Part shown: piece after piece, positions 1 through 11,846 of the stretch | How positions within the stretch are numbered: position 1 is the stretch's first letter | Layout: every line of letters starts with the position of its first letter | Origin: Ctenosaura bakeri | Lineage: Eukaryota > Chordata > Lepidosauria > Squamata > Iguanidae | NCBI GenBank assembly: GCA_948474755.1 | Contig: CAOLHI010000252.1 | Span: 248,001-312,000 of the forward strand | Length of the DNA stretch: 64,000 bases | Direction of reading: 5' to 3' | The notes under the pieces: generated by a model | Database searches by the model: none | Seen by the model: the letters and a program-made list of their open reading frames with translations, nothing else | What the model was told of the DNA's origin: nothing | Translations under genes and position numbers: made by a program

Positions 1-1505
1 TCTTGGGGTTCCACAGGGCTCCATAAGAGCACTCACATCTCTTTGAAATGTGATTATTCAACATTGCTTAATATAGTATGCATTAACATAAGGAAAATGG
101 AACTTGCAAATGATTTCCACATTTTTGCAAGGGACTCCATTTGATTCTATCTCTGGCTAGCATTCCAAATCCTTCTTTAAACCCCATCTTCCCCAAGTAG
201 ACTCAACTCCTCAGTCCTTAACCCTAGTGGAAACACTCATATGGAGAACTGCAGCTGTTCTTATTCACCCCTAGTTACTCATCATCTATCTCTTTCCCTC
301 CATCAACTCTCCACCCCATTGTCTACATTTAAATTTTCACTTCTTCAGAGTAGGGCTCTATACAGTATTCCCCTCTCCCACCCCATTACCTGGTAAAACA
401 GAAGCTATAGCAATGGTCCTAGATGCATTACATGCATGTACACACACATATGTAAAACGGGTATCTTGTGTGCAGATGCGCACCATGCCAAAACCAAGAG
501 AAAGTATTTGAGACTTTTGTTTGGAGCAAGTATATTTCTTTTGTTTGGAGTAAGTATGGATCTGCATGTCTAAGTTGACAGGGAATCCCTCCCACATGCT
601 GTAGCTCGCTCAAACCCTTTTATTAGGGAATATTTATGCACACATACACACACACACATACACACAATTTTAACACAAAAACAATAAACAGCACATATCA
701 AATCCCAAGAATGCAATTGCAAAGCAAAACAATAAGATAATAAGCAAATAGTATATGGACAGTAGATCTCACTCCTAGGATAGCCTTAAAACATATTTGA
801 GAAAAAACAAAGAACACATCGAAGGAGACCAATAATATATTTAGCCTTTAAATAACAGACAAGTAATTGTTAAGATATCACAAATATTTGCATACCATCC
901 ATTGAATAAAATTGATTTTTAATAGAAAGAGGAAAAAACTATCTCCAGAACTGTCATGATGCCCTCTCCACAAGAAACATTAATTGCCTCCTCATGCTAG
1001 GAGTGGCCCGAATTGTGCTCAATATTAATGTCTTGAGACCATCTAATGGTGTCTGATACCATTAGTTTGTGCATGAGTTTAGCGCAGTGTTTTCCCATCC
1101 CACAGACGTTCAACACAGGCTCACCTGCGACATTCCAGCCACCCAGGGCTCCAACAACATATGTGCCAAGCCAGAAATAATATTCAAGGCAGTAGATATT
1201 CGGCCTTGGTGAATTTAAATATTCACTTATATCTCATTTTTCTTCTTTACTCTCTGAGTGGCTCCCGATCTTTATGGAAGACAGACTCGACTTGAACCAG
1301 AGATTTCTCAGTTCACAGCTCAATCTTTTAGACATTTCACCCCCATTTTAAAAACAATTCAGATTCCCATTTCAGATACTATATTTCCAAGATGGTCTTC
1401 AATGACAGCACTTCTTAGCAATTGCTTAGTATTGTCGGTCTATCCCACTCTCTCTAGAAGCCAAGATGACCAAACGGACTGCTGTGTACTAGACATATCA
1501 TGTTG
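1..1505. other. Non-repetitive AT-rich stretch, no gene recognised
   Basis: I see no exon, RNA gene or named repeat here. A CA-rich tract lies at about 639-666. On the minus strand, roughly 1005-1236 is open for about 75 codons with a hydrophobic, aromatic-rich run (YYFWLGTYVVGALGGW), but it has no convincing splice acceptor. An open frame of that length is not rare in this composition. Confidence 0.5.
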
Positions 1506-1506
1506 T

Positions 1507-2092
1507 ACTTTGGACTATTAGCCTGCATTAATAGAGCCATAGTTTCCAAGGCAAGAGAAGCAACAGTCCCACTATATTCTGCACTAGTTAGGCCTCACTT
1601 GTAGCACTGCATTCAATACCGGGAGATTCCCTTTAAGAAGGATATGGAGGAGTAGGTTCGGAGAAGTGCAACAATGATGACAAGAGGTATGGAGAACAAA
1701 AAAAAAAAACGAGGAAAGGTTGAAGGACACGGGCATGTTCTGCTTAGGGAACAGAAGACTGGGGTGTGTGACATGATTATTTTTCTATAAATAACTAAAG
1801 GGGTGCTGCAGAGAGGAGGGGTCAGGTTTGTTCTTTCCTGTTCCACGGGGGGTAGGACTGGCTCTAATGATTTTTAGTTTTAAATGGATAGATTTCAATT
1901 GAACATTAGAAGGAACTTCTTGATGGTAAAAGTGGTTCAGAGAGGTAATGGGGCTTTTTTCTATGGATGTCTTCAAAAAGAGGCTGGACAGCCACCTGCT
2001 GGGGATGCTCTAGTTGGATTTCCTGCACTGAATGAGGGAGGTGGACCCAATGGTCTATGGGACCCATCCCAACTCTATGATTCTCATAGATA
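1507..2092 (+). mobile_element. CR1 LINE, 3' end
   Basis: This is a truncated, decayed CR1 non-LTR retrotransposon. The end is recognisable: a segment resembling 'aacttcttgatggtaa', then 'tgtcttcaaaaagaggctgg', then 'acccatcccaactctatgat' and a short ATTCT-type terminus, which sets the plus orientation. It matches in reverse the CR1 copies at 42215, 48597 and 57327. No reverse-transcriptase part remains. An A-rich run interrupts it at about 1699-1710. Confidence 0.85.
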
Positions 2093-3790
2093 GCATGACT
2101 CACTGGAAAAGATTATGATGCACAGTGTAGTGGAAAGTAGTAGGAAAAGGGGAAAAACCACCTTGCAGGTGGATTGATTTTATCAAAGAAGCCACTGCCC
2201 CCAGTTCACAAGTTCTGAAGAGGTCAGTGGATGACTGGGGTTCTTAGAGGTCTCTCTCTCATCTCTCAATTAGTCAAATTTGACCACAGGACAGATAGCA
2301 GCAACAGAAACAAAATCTATCCCACAAGGTGTTGTCCTCCCACTCTCAGAAGCTGCAGCAGTAACACTTCAAAATTTCAACAACAAAGAAGATAATGAAA
2401 CTCCCAATACTGGACTTTCTATTCCACAATTAGGAAATCTTTGGCACACCAGATGTTTTGGACCTCAGCTCCTCAAAGCCCCAGCCAGCCTGGTCAATGG
2501 TAATGGATTATGGGACAAAACCTTCCCTACTCCAGTTCTGCTCCTTGCATCTTAAGACAGCGATTAAGTCAACTCTGTGTTTTGCATAGGAGAGATTAAG
2601 ATAGTCTGCTTGTTATCACAGACACTTAAGCCTGGGGAAAGTTTGTCTTTATTTTTAATAACCAATAGCTCCACACAGCAACTGCAGATTAGAAAATGAC
2701 TGAAGCCTTAAAGGCAAACAAATAATAAAGTTCTCCTTCATGCAGCACAGAAAAAGCCGTGTGATGATCGAAAAGTTCTTTGTTCTCAATAGGGTACTAG
2801 TATTTTGAGCATTTAGAAGAAGAAATTGTGGCAAAAGGTGTCTGCTGGAAAGTGTGCAGCAGTTGCTGAAATCTAATAAGACATCACTGTAATTCAAATG
2901 CTAGAAATGCAGAAGATGCTTTGCTTAACAAGCAGGACACTAATGAAGTAAGGAGAGAATCTTCTGTCGCCATTTGGAAAGCAGGTGCCCTCCCAAAGCA
3001 ATTTAAATAGAGAAAAGAATAGTTTTTTGTGAAAATTCATTTTCTGGAGCACATCATCTTTTATACAGTCACAGCATGACAGAGATAGTGCAAAAACATA
3101 AAAGTTGGATACCTTCTGGCAAAAGGAACCCCAGCTTGATACACCTACCATAAAAGCATGAACCAAGGGAAGAAAAAAAATTGCAAAAAGTGAATGACTT
3201 CCAGTTCAATCCAGGGTGGTGGTTGACTTACCACAATTAACAAAGGCTTTGACAACGAAGCTCCTTTTTAAAAAAACAAAGAAATTGTATTCCCACCCAG
3301 TCCCTCCTTTCCTCCCTCTCCTCTGTCAAGATGGAACTTTTAAGTAGCATCAGCATTCAGAGGATGGTGAAGGAGGTCTAGAGAAATGCAGGTTTTCAAT
3401 GTTGGGTTGCAGCAGCTTGTCTAAACAATTCAACAGAGCTAGAGAAGAGTGGGATTTTGCTCTAGCCAATTCTACTGTAGCCACACATTTCTCTGTATAA
3501 CAGGCATGGTAAACAGCAGCTGCCAGCAGAATCCCCTACCAAACAAAACAAAGAAAAGGGGAGAGCAGAAAAGTATGCCTCATAGCTATCCCCAGCATGT
3601 TAAAAAAAAATCACAGATCTATAAGTCTGGCCACCAAAATGGACATCATAAGAAAAGTGGAGCCTAGTGGAAGAAAAGTCATCCTTCAATGTGTTTTGGA
3701 AGAAGACTTCAAGTAGTCTCAGGAAGGTTCAAAATGTTCTTTTTATTTATTTAAGGCTTTCCTGACCAGACTGTATCATTTCACACCTAC
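2093..3790. other. Mostly unique sequence with one small MITE-like remnant
   Basis: No gene is recognised. At about 2440-2510 there is a fragment of the palindromic repeat also seen at 4479-4597 and 25064-25180 ('ccagatgttttggacctcag'). A possible minus-strand splice donor (GTAAGTC) lies near 3228-3234, but the acceptor upstream of it is weak, so I do not call an exon. Confidence 0.4.
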
Positions 3791-3794
3791 ATAC

Positions 3795-3998
3795 TGTTGC
3801 TGCTGTTGTTGCTGTTTGTTGTTGTTGTGTGCCTTCAAGCCATTTCCAACTCATGGTGACCCCAAAGCAACCCTATGATGGGGTTTTCTTGGCAAGAGTT
3901 GTTCAGAGGTGGTTTCCTTTGCTGTCTTCTGAGGCTGACAGAGTGTGACTTCCCAAGGACACCCAGTCTGATCCCTGGTCTCCAGAGTCATCACACTG
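3795..3998 (-). mobile_element. tRNA-derived SINE with RTE-like tail
   Basis: A SINE in minus orientation. On the plus strand it starts with the reverse of a CAA-rich tail (ttgttgttgttgtgtgcctt), continues through 'ggggttttcttggcaagagt' and 'gaggctgacagagtgtgact', and ends near the tRNA-like head 'tgatccctggtctccagagt'. Related copies lie at 12559, 19271, 26042, 39654, 40829 and 53104. The head would carry RNA polymerase III A and B boxes; here they are degraded. Confidence 0.85.
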
Positions 3999-4042
3999 GC
4001 TTTCACATATACTGTCTGTTTTGGATAAAACATTTGCCGAAA

Positions 4043-4165
4043 CATAGAGTCAAAGAGTTAGAAGAGACCACAAGGGTCATCAAGTCCAACCCCATTCTGC
4101 CATGCAGGAACATACCATCAAAACATGCCTGACAGATGGTCATCCAATCTTTTCATAAAGTAGGA
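4043..4165 (-). mobile_element. CR1 LINE, short 3' fragment
   Basis: The plus strand reads 'agagttagaagagaccacaa' followed by 'gtccaaccccattctgccat', which is the reversed extreme 3' end of the CR1 family in this window. Only about 120 bp remain. It sits between two SINE pieces. Confidence 0.8.
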
Positions 4166-4195
4166 AACTATCCCTAGTAAACATGGACAGGCCAC

Positions 4196-4323
4196 CCACC
4201 CTCAGCTTCAGAGGAAAGCAATGGCTAACTCCTTCTGAATTCCCATGATAGGTTTGTCTTAGAGTTGCCAGAAGTTGGAAACAATTTTAAGGTGTAAATG
4301 ACAACAGCAACAACAACAATAAT
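4196..4323 (+). mobile_element. tRNA-derived SINE, 3' half
   Basis: This is the 3' half of the same SINE family in plus orientation: 'cctcagcttcagaggaaagc', a middle part, then 'gttgccagaagttggaaaca' and a CAA-rich tail. The tRNA-like head is missing. Confidence 0.7.
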
Positions 4324-4478
4324 AGTTCCATCCTTATCCCCCAGTGATGACCAATTTCAAACCAGATACATCCATTTTTCAGTGATCAGTTTAAAAGGTG
4401 CTCTGCCAGCTCTCTGATACTAAGCAACAGCAGCTTTGTTCCATTAATAGCAGTTAACAACCACAAACCAGAGGACAC

Positions 4479-4597
4479 TGGTTCTCAAAATTTGGTCCTC
4501 CACATGTTTTAGACTTCAACTTGCAGGAGCCTCAGTCAGATTCATCAGTACTTAGCATTTCTGGGAACCAAGTCCAAACATCTGGGGAACCACTGCC
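4479..4597. mobile_element. Palindromic MITE-like repeat
   Basis: A nearly self-complementary element of about 120 bp. The left arm reads 'ggtcctccacatgttttaga' and the right arm 'ccaaacatctggggaacca', close to an inverted copy. Related copies lie at 25064-25180 and, partly, at 2440-2510 and 27805-27915. The fold-back form without coding sequence fits a non-autonomous DNA transposon. I could not define a target-site duplication. Confidence 0.6.
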
Positions 4598-4896
4598 ACT
4601 GGAGATTTCACAAGAAGACGTCCCCATTAAAACTGAATGTCTATATATTGCAGCAGACTCTACTTTTGGATCCTATCCCAGGTGTTATGGTGAGGACGAG
4701 ATCTGTTCTCACTGATTCTGAAAACCACCTCTTTGCATTTTCCTCCATCTAGGCACTGCTCCAAAAATACTAACAGGAGGAAGATCTTGCAGAAAGTTTT
4801 GCCCTTGTCTCCTGGGCTCAGCAAATGCTCTGGCCTTAGAGTAGTGACTGACCAGAAACAACCTGAGGTCCTCATACTATAGATCGGCACATTTGG

Positions 4897-4972
4897 AATC
4901 ACAGAATCATGGAGGTGGAAGAGACCACAAGGGCCATTGAGTCCAACCCCCTGCCATGCAGGAACAAGAAGG
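4897..4972 (-). mobile_element. CR1 LINE, tiny 3' fragment
   Basis: The plus strand reads 'atcacagaatcatggaggtg' followed by 'gtccaaccccctgccatgca', the reversed CR1 terminus. Only about 75 bp survive. Confidence 0.75.
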
Positions 4973-5489
4973 AATGACCCAGATGAGACACGAACCCACA
5001 ACCCCCATCTTGTCATCCTTATGATTGCTGATATTGCTAATATTTCCATTCAGAGATGATCTGTGGCAAATTATGGGACCTATTCCCGACAAATGTGACT
5101 GGATGTGCCAGTTTGGCTTCCGTCCCTCACTTAACTATGTGGTGGGAAGCAGCAGGCACATGGGGATGTAGAGGAAACAGAGGCCTTGAAGCTGCAGTGG
5201 ATATGAAAGAGAAACTGCTCCAAACTCCTTCTACCGGAACAGGTTTAAGCTTCCTGTTTGCCTGTCAGTAAGGAAAGGAGGGGCTAAGCCATGAAGAGTT
5301 GTTCTCCTTCAGGTAGACCGAATTCTCCGTAGATTTAATAGCAAACTCTACAGTGAAAGGATAAACAAGTTATTTTCTTACACAAAGGTCTGTTTTCCCT
5401 TCTTGTTCTCTCCCTAGCCATCTCCTTTCCTTTGCTGTCAAGTTATCTGACCTCTGTTTGATAATCTCACTTCCTTAAAATCAAAATAC

Positions 5490-5740
5490 CGGAAATTTAA
5501 GCTTCCTAGAGTGTTAATTGTGACCCTGCTCCATTGCTAATCAAAAAATTGGATGTTTTGCATGAAAATGCTGCTCTAATTAATTCTCAGTCATAAAGCG
5601 CCCTGGTTTTAATAACCCCTTCTTGATTGGATAGCCTTTGAAGAGACGGTTGCAGTTAATCCGCTAAACTAGAAAAACCGCACGCAGAGGAAATAATAAG
5701 TGGGCTTATAAGGTCTGAACAAGATGATTGCATTAACACA
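5490..5740. promoter_or_regulatory. Candidate conserved non-coding element
   Basis: A non-repetitive stretch with clustered homeodomain- and POU-like motifs: 'gctaatcaaaaaattgg', 'ttttgcatgaaaat', 'ctaattaattctc', 'cataaag' and 'gcagttaatccgc'. It contains no repeat and no good open frame. This texture is common in developmental enhancers, but conservation cannot be seen from one sequence. The call is inference only. Confidence 0.25.
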
Positions 5741-7229
5741 GTCAAAGTGAAGAAGACCGATCTCTCCGCCCCCAACCTCAACTCCGACTCCAGTTGTGAC
5801 AGAGGCGGACAATCAATGGAACATTAGGTCCCATGGCTACGTTCCTAAAGACAGAAAGAGCTCCTCATTTCAAATTTTTCTGCCATTCGCCAGTTCTTCT
5901 TTGAAAATTCAGGATGTCTACCTGTCACAAAACCTCTTTTTTAAAAAAATGAGACAAGAATGCCTCTCGCATTGTCCTTCCTCCTCCCTATCATCTCTGA
6001 ATGACAGTGCATTATCATATGTAATTCTGAGAGTGTTGGGCAGCATTTTCATTACTCCAAAAGTCAAGATCAGTTTGTGTCACCAGAGAACACAGAGAGC
6101 CAGCTCTGGCAAGCTTTTTATTCTTATTGGTGAATTCATATTGCACAAGGAAAAATATTGTTGATGAGTTGGATCCTCCAGGGAACACACCTCTCATCAG
6201 TAAGAGGTGATCTTCCACATTCAGCAAAATCAAAGAGTCTGTCCAGTTTAGTACTGGATGAATGCTGCAGGTGCTGCAGTCCACAGTGGGTCTTCAAAGA
6301 CTCCATGAACATAGAGAAATCTAACAAAAGGGGGCAACAGTAAAGGGGGCAAAGAGCTATAAACCAAGGGAGAATGCACTCTTCTGGATTTTTTATTCTT
6401 AAAACAAGAAATACTCAAGAGAACTTTGCAATTATCTATTGGAACTTGAGAAGCTTACATGTTGGAAGAAACCTGCAGGCTGCTTTCCTTGAGATTTTGT
6501 ACCCTGCTGAAGCTCTTCAAATTCTTTCACCACAGACACGCAGCTTTTTCATAAACTCAGTTGACCAAGTGATCTTAAACCAGCAATTCAATGGGGAGAA
6601 ACTACCTATGTTGACTCCCTATGGTGAAACATCACGGAGTATATCTGACAGAAGTCTACAGCTTACTGTCTTTGACAAAATGCCACTTACTAGAAAGACA
6701 CAACCTGCTCTCTCCTGTTAAAAGTAACTGCATCTTTCTGCTGGAAAGCTGAATCTGCTTGAACTGCCGTATGGAGGAATATTCCTCCTCCCACAAAAAA
6801 AAGGGAAAGTAGTTACCAGTGCACATTTCTCTCCAGTGAAGGCAAGTGATACACATGGCCCACATGAAAAATAACCATTACCCAAAATTTGCTGAATGAA
6901 TTCAGTTATGAACCCCAGTCAACCTTCTCCTTAACATACCTTCCTAGCAGCAGATAGGGAAGAATTACTTTTTTTGAACTATCATTTCCAAATTCTTCCA
7001 GTTGCTGTAGTCCAAAAAAGTAAACTTTCGAAGCTCTGGTAGATATGTAAACAAACATCCCACTGACTCTTCTTTTACCTCTACGTTATTGCCGACGTTG
7101 CTCCAGGCAACTTGAATTCACAATGTTGTACGACATATTATTTTTCTTTACACTATTAGAAAGGTTCTATTTGCTAGTCACTCTCGTCTGAATGCTGTGA
7201 AGTCATCATTCTGCATTACATGATATCTT
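5741..7229. other. No gene recognised
   Basis: Unique-looking sequence. A 115-codon open frame on the plus strand (6374-6721) has no recognisable domain, splice sites or promoter, so I treat it as chance. Confidence 0.4.
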
Positions 7230-7543
7230 ACCCTCCAACATTTCACAAACAAAAACCAGGACAAGTGGGGCCAAGCAACATCAAAGTGTGGTCAAGATGG
7301 CAAAAGTCAGGAAGAAAAGACAAGCTAGGAGTAGCTGCAACAGGTTGCTTTTCCTTGAGCCTACCGGTAACATAAAAACTGTGCTCCTTCCTCTTCCCTA
7401 CCCTGAGTTAACTGAGTACAAACTTCTTTTGCACTTTGACCAGAAGTAACCTGAGAACAAAGGAGTTAAGTGGGAAAAGGAGAAAGAAACTGGCACAGAG
7501 GATTAACTGAGACTGCTCTCCCGAATCAGAACTGTTGGAGGGT
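7230..7543. mobile_element. Unnamed repeat with 11-bp inverted ends
   Basis: The element begins ACCCTCCAACA and ends TGTTGGAGGGT, an exact inverted pair. A diverged copy lies at about 22699-23057 in the same orientation and shares 'tttcacaaa', 'gtcaagatgg', 'tgagtacaaac', 'gcactttga' and 'gattaactg'. This suggests a non-autonomous DNA transposon. I do not recognise the family, and no target duplication is obvious. Confidence 0.55.
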
Positions 7544-8004
7544 CCGTGCCACACCTATATGGGGCAATACCTGAATATATTCTTAGCTTTTATGTGCACA
7601 TAAAAGAAACACAGGACTCATGCAGATGTTAGGAGTTACTCTACTTATAATAAAAGCATAAGAAATTAGGAAGATAAAGGCATGCTTGGGAAGACATGTA
7701 TACCAAAGACAGTACAACCTTCCCACAAACTCATCATGGATTTATCTCCTGTAACATATGAAACTGGAAGCCCACTTCAGAAAGGGGTCTGTATACCCAT
7801 ACTGCTAAACTTCTTATTATTATGAATATTAATATGACAAACAAGAGTGTTGGATTTGGATATGGAAAACTATTGTAAGAATGTATATCTTCAAAAATTT
7901 CATTCTTGCAGGCAGGAATCAGTAATTGTACCACTTTTCTACTTGCTCTGAGAAAGTTGTTGAAAGCTGAAAAGTTTTCAAAGACTATTCACCTTTTGGT
8001 ACTT

Positions 8005-8310
8005 ATTCTGTGCAAAAACTATACAAGTTTCTGCTGATGAAAGCAGCATTTGCTACACATATATGTTAGTTTCTGTGCAAAAATGTTATTTTCTAAATTT
8101 TTACATAGACAATAAGCTCCCTATACAGAAAAAAAAAAGCAATTTCTGCATAGAAATCTCTTAAATGTCTTTTATGTTCAGGCAAATTGTTTGCTGCATA
8201 GAAAACACTGAGTTCTGTGCATGGAACTTATTTTCTGTGCAGGAAATTAGATTTCTGAGCAGAAAATGCCATTTTTCATGCAAAAAGCTATAGGCATACT
8301 TCTGTACAAA
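8005..8310. repeat. Degenerate array of a TTCTGNGCANAAA palindrome
   Basis: Variants include ttctgtgcaaaaa, ttctgcatagaaa, gctgcatagaaaa, ttctgtgcatggaa, ttctgtgcaggaaa, ttctgagcagaaaa and ttctgtacaaaa. The unit is itself close to a palindrome. Spacing is about 20-40 bp and irregular, so this is not a simple microsatellite. It may be an old, decayed satellite-like repeat. Confidence 0.5.
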
Positions 8311-8426
8311 ATAAATCCCAAGCTGCAAACATTATCACTTGTCTAGCATTCTCCTCATCAGGGTGTTCTGCACTAAATAAATCCATTTTCCAACCATTTC
8401 TGAATATTCTTTTTATCGTTACTCAC

Positions 8427-8485
8427 CAGATTCTAGTAACTAAAGTCTTCACAGACTTGCAGTCTTTGTCTACCCAAAAAGATTG
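8427..8485 (-). CDS. Weak candidate internal exon (59 nt)
   Basis: On the minus strand the segment is preceded by a pyrimidine-rich acceptor (cacatctctcctctaag) and followed by a strong donor (GTGAGTAA). In phase 0 it is open throughout (QSFWVDKDCKSVKTLVTRI). The exon at 13984-14072 ends in phase 1, however, and in that register this segment stops at a TAG near its end. So it is an exon reached through another unseen exon, a terminal or alternative exon, or a chance match. Confidence 0.2.
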
Positions 8486-9030
8486 CTTAGAGGAGAGATG
8501 TGATTCAGATACAAGACACCTTGAGCACCAGTAGATATGATAGGACATAGATCAAATAATTTGCATACGGCCACCAGTGTACCTTTCTTTGTCCATCACA
8601 GAAAGGCTACAGACATTCTTTGAAGGAGCAGAATTCCAATATGTCAAACCAGTGAATTGAAATAATTGGTATGTGCTTACTGAAGAATATGACTTAATCT
8701 GTTCCTGTGGATTGGGACCGGATTGACCTTATTTGCAAATTTTTCCTGTTTTTTTTTTTCCACCTGTAAGAGGATATATATAGAGGCTGCAAACAAAGCT
8801 GTCTTAACACTATTTTACTTCCCATTTTATATCATTTATTACTTACTTTCAAAGAATAATTTTTTAATTAAAACAGATAACAAAATCTAACAAAAAAAGC
8901 AGAACAGCACAATTCTCCTATCAATTTGCAGGTCATCCTCGTCTTCATGGGAACAGTGTATCTCCAAAGAAAATGCCCAATACTGTATTAGGCGCAGAGT
9001 CCGAAAGTAACCAGTTACAAATAGCTAGTT

Positions 9031-9262
9031 GTATGTGTATGTGCCTTCAAGCTGCCTATCAACTTACGGCGACTTCATGAATTTCATATGGTTTTCTTGG
9101 GCAAGGAATACTCAGAGGTGATTTTGCCAGTTCTTTCCCCTGAAATACAGCGTACGGCATGTGGTATTCATTGGTGGCCTTCCATCCAAGTCTTAACCAT
9201 GGCTGACCCTGCTTAGCCTCCAAGATCAGAGGGAATCTGGTACCTTTAGGGTATTTAGCCAT
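9031..9262 (-). mobile_element. 5S-rRNA-derived SINE
   Basis: In reverse orientation the head resembles the 5S rRNA internal promoter region: the plus strand carries 'ccttccatccaagtctta' and 'ggctgaccctgcttagcctc', complementary to the 5S motifs for the A box and the 'gatgggagacc' C box. The tail (gtgccttcaagctgcctatc) is shared with the copies at 29526 and 53651. It is a non-autonomous element that would depend on a LINE partner. Confidence 0.85.
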
Positions 9263-11394
9263 CTTTAGGTCTAGTTACTTGCAATTCATTTTTTTCCCAT
9301 AATGAGGGTATAATTAAGTCCTATTACAATTATAATTGCAAACAGATGTCTTAATTCGTTTAGTGCTGTAACTGTAAGTTCTAAAGTTATTTTACAGTTT
9401 TACGATTGGTGCCCCTCTCATTGCTGGAAGAGGAATATTATGTGACTCAAGCACTGGGACATCCTGTGCATCATGCTCATCCTCCCTGCCTACAGAGTGA
9501 CAGCCTTAACTGCGCCTCAGATGGATTAGACTGCAGCACTGAAATACCATGCTCCTGAATAATTCCTACAGAAGTTACCATACCCTACACTCCTATTCTG
9601 TAGGATGTGATATTTTTCATAGTTGAACATATTATTGGTTGGAAAACATGGCCAAAGGCATGCTGGCCAGAAGAGAGCTAGGTCAGGCTGACTTTAGACA
9701 TGGTCATGTCATAAGTTCAGAGAGTTCATGCTAATGGGTTTGTGATAATCTTTTCAAGACCTCAGGCTACATGCACACCTGAATACAATAGAAGGTAAAC
9801 TGCCCAGATGAAGCAGTCAGGGATCCTACGGTGATCCTGCCCTACAGAAATCCTCTCCAGATCCCCTGCCTGATCAGATATTAAGAGATTGCCATGACTC
9901 CCATCAGTGTTTTGTCACCTAGAGTTGAGACAATCAGCCCATTGTGGATTCCTCTGTCAAGCCATAAGAAAGCAACTGCCGATTTGCCCATGCACCCTCC
10001 TTCAACATAGGAAATAGAGTATATACACCCTAGCTCTGGTCCCAGAAAACTGTAGTACTTGGACATAATGCAACTTGGTGCCCAGACCCCTATTTGTTCT
10101 TGCCACCCTCAGACACTGTCTGAGCCACTCCGCTTCAACCTTCTTCTTCAGCACTGGTAACAATCGCCTTTTCACCTAAACTCTCTCCATCCAGCCTTTC
10201 ATGCCTCACTATCTGACAGACTTGTATGGTTCTTGAGAGTATCTGATTTCAACTAAAATATTCTCTTTAATATTTAACTGGAGTCCTCTTTATAGTTAGT
10301 ACTGGTATACACAGATGAAAAGATCTTGCCATTACCCTCCTCTTGCAGGCCTCCTTTGAGCTATAATTCCCTAAATTCTAAGGAGAAGCTGGCATACCCG
10401 GTGGACCTCAAAGTCCCTCAATTCTTAGGGTAACAGTGCCTAACAAGACTTGGCTTTGTTGCTATGACCCAGCCAATCATCAAAACTGCCTCTCCCTCCA
10501 CACTTCTTCCCTGATACCACCAAAGGCTTTGGTAGAGATGTATTAAACTTAAGCAGCCACTGTTATGGCAGCATCAGATCTACAACTTCACAACCAATGG
10601 GCAATCCTAGAGAGAAAACCACACCTCCAGCAACAGTTTTCTCAGCAAGTGCACAAAAGCTACTTCCCCAGTCCTCTTCTAAGTACAAGAAATCCTGGCT
10701 GGCAAGAGAGCATCAGCAGTTGTTTCTCTCTAAAAAAAAGAAAGAAATCTGAGCATCCACCTCCAACTCACTTTGGCTTTCATGGCAGAGGCAGAATCAG
10801 TGGGGGGTACCGGTAGCAACAGTAATTAAATTCCATAGTCTCTGTCATGCAAAGGGCACTTCATTAATTACCAGAAAGGTGACTGCTGTGCTATGCTGCT
10901 CTTTGAAGACCATGCAGCTTGGTAGAATTAACTCTACGATTAGTGTAAGGAATAGGAAAGCTATTAGAGATCTAATAATAAAATTCAAGCAGATACAACG
11001 TTCTTCAACCACGACACATACTTTTATCAAGGAAAAACCAACACCTCACCTTTCCCTATTAGGCTGTTGCTTTAATTGCAGCTCACCCCTCGCTTGACAT
11101 ATTAACACACCTACCCCAAGCAGAATGAGTAATTGTGTAATTGCATTTGCTCACCTTCATCCATTGCTTCATCTTTCCAATTACAGTCCTCCCCTCGCCC
11201 CTTTTATTTTAAGAAATGAGAAGTATTTCAAATGGAAAGCTCGTCGAGCCAAAGGGATGCTTTTGGCTCTTAATGATTATTACTAACACCATCACTGTTA
11301 CTGTTGATTATGATGATCATGATAATGATCATGGGAAGAAATTGTAAACTGGTGGTGGTACATACATACCTATTTTGAGGAACATGGGAAGATA
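9263..11394. other. Unique sequence, no gene recognised
   Basis: I find no supported exon or repeat. The part at about 11080-11200 contains 'gcagaatgagtaattgtg' and 'taattgcatttgctcacc', a motif-dense AT stretch that could be regulatory. Confidence 0.35.
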
Positions 11395-11846
11395 AAGTCA
11401 ACCCTCTACATTTGGGGGTTTGACTGTCACAGATTTATCTGCAGGCTTCTCCAACCCCTAGCCCTCTGACTCCAGGTGGTTCTTTGAGGGGAGAACTCCC
11501 TCTCGATCAGGCCACGTAGCCCTTTAAAAACCTGTTTCTGGTCCTCTTCCTCCTCCATCAGCCTGACCAGCTAAGAAGAGATCGGAGCCCAATTTCTCAG
11601 CACCTCAAAGCCTCTGCCAATGCCCCACACACACCCAAGGAAGGAGATGGGTGAGAAAGGGGAAATATAGGGCCACTGCGCTGACCTACCCACCCTTACC
11701 TCTCCTATTCCTGACCTGGTTTGGACCCTGGGTGCCCACTTTCCCTACCATGTCTTAGCCCGCTTCCAACACACACACACGTTGATATTTGTGATTTTTT
11801 CACTATTGCAAGGATCCTCTGTCCCTAACCCTAGCAACTGCATATT
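11395..11846 (-). mobile_element. Tigger/pogo-like short DNA transposon (long subtype)
   Basis: The left end follows a TA and reads AAGTCAACCCTCTACATTTG, close to the CAGTCAGCCCTCCAC type of the copies at 24481, 49927 and 54660. The right end carries 'ctgtccctaaccctagcaac', like the 54660 copy. The interior matches the 24481 copy in reverse ('cccaatttctcagcacct'). No transposase is present. The TA target and CAGT-type end fit the Tc1/mariner-pogo superfamily. Ends are approximate. Confidence 0.65.

Larger units (their letters stand above)
7544..9030. other. AT-rich stretch with a degenerate short-motif array
   Basis: No gene is established apart from a weak exon candidate at 8427-8485. Between about 8005 and 8310 a motif like TTTCTGTGCAGAAA recurs at least eight times at irregular spacing. 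A T-rich tract lies at 8748-8760. Confidence 0.4.

Noticed and set aside
6374..6721. 115-codon plus-strand open frame
   Set aside because: No domain, splice structure or promoter, and it lies on the opposite strand to the only supported gene.
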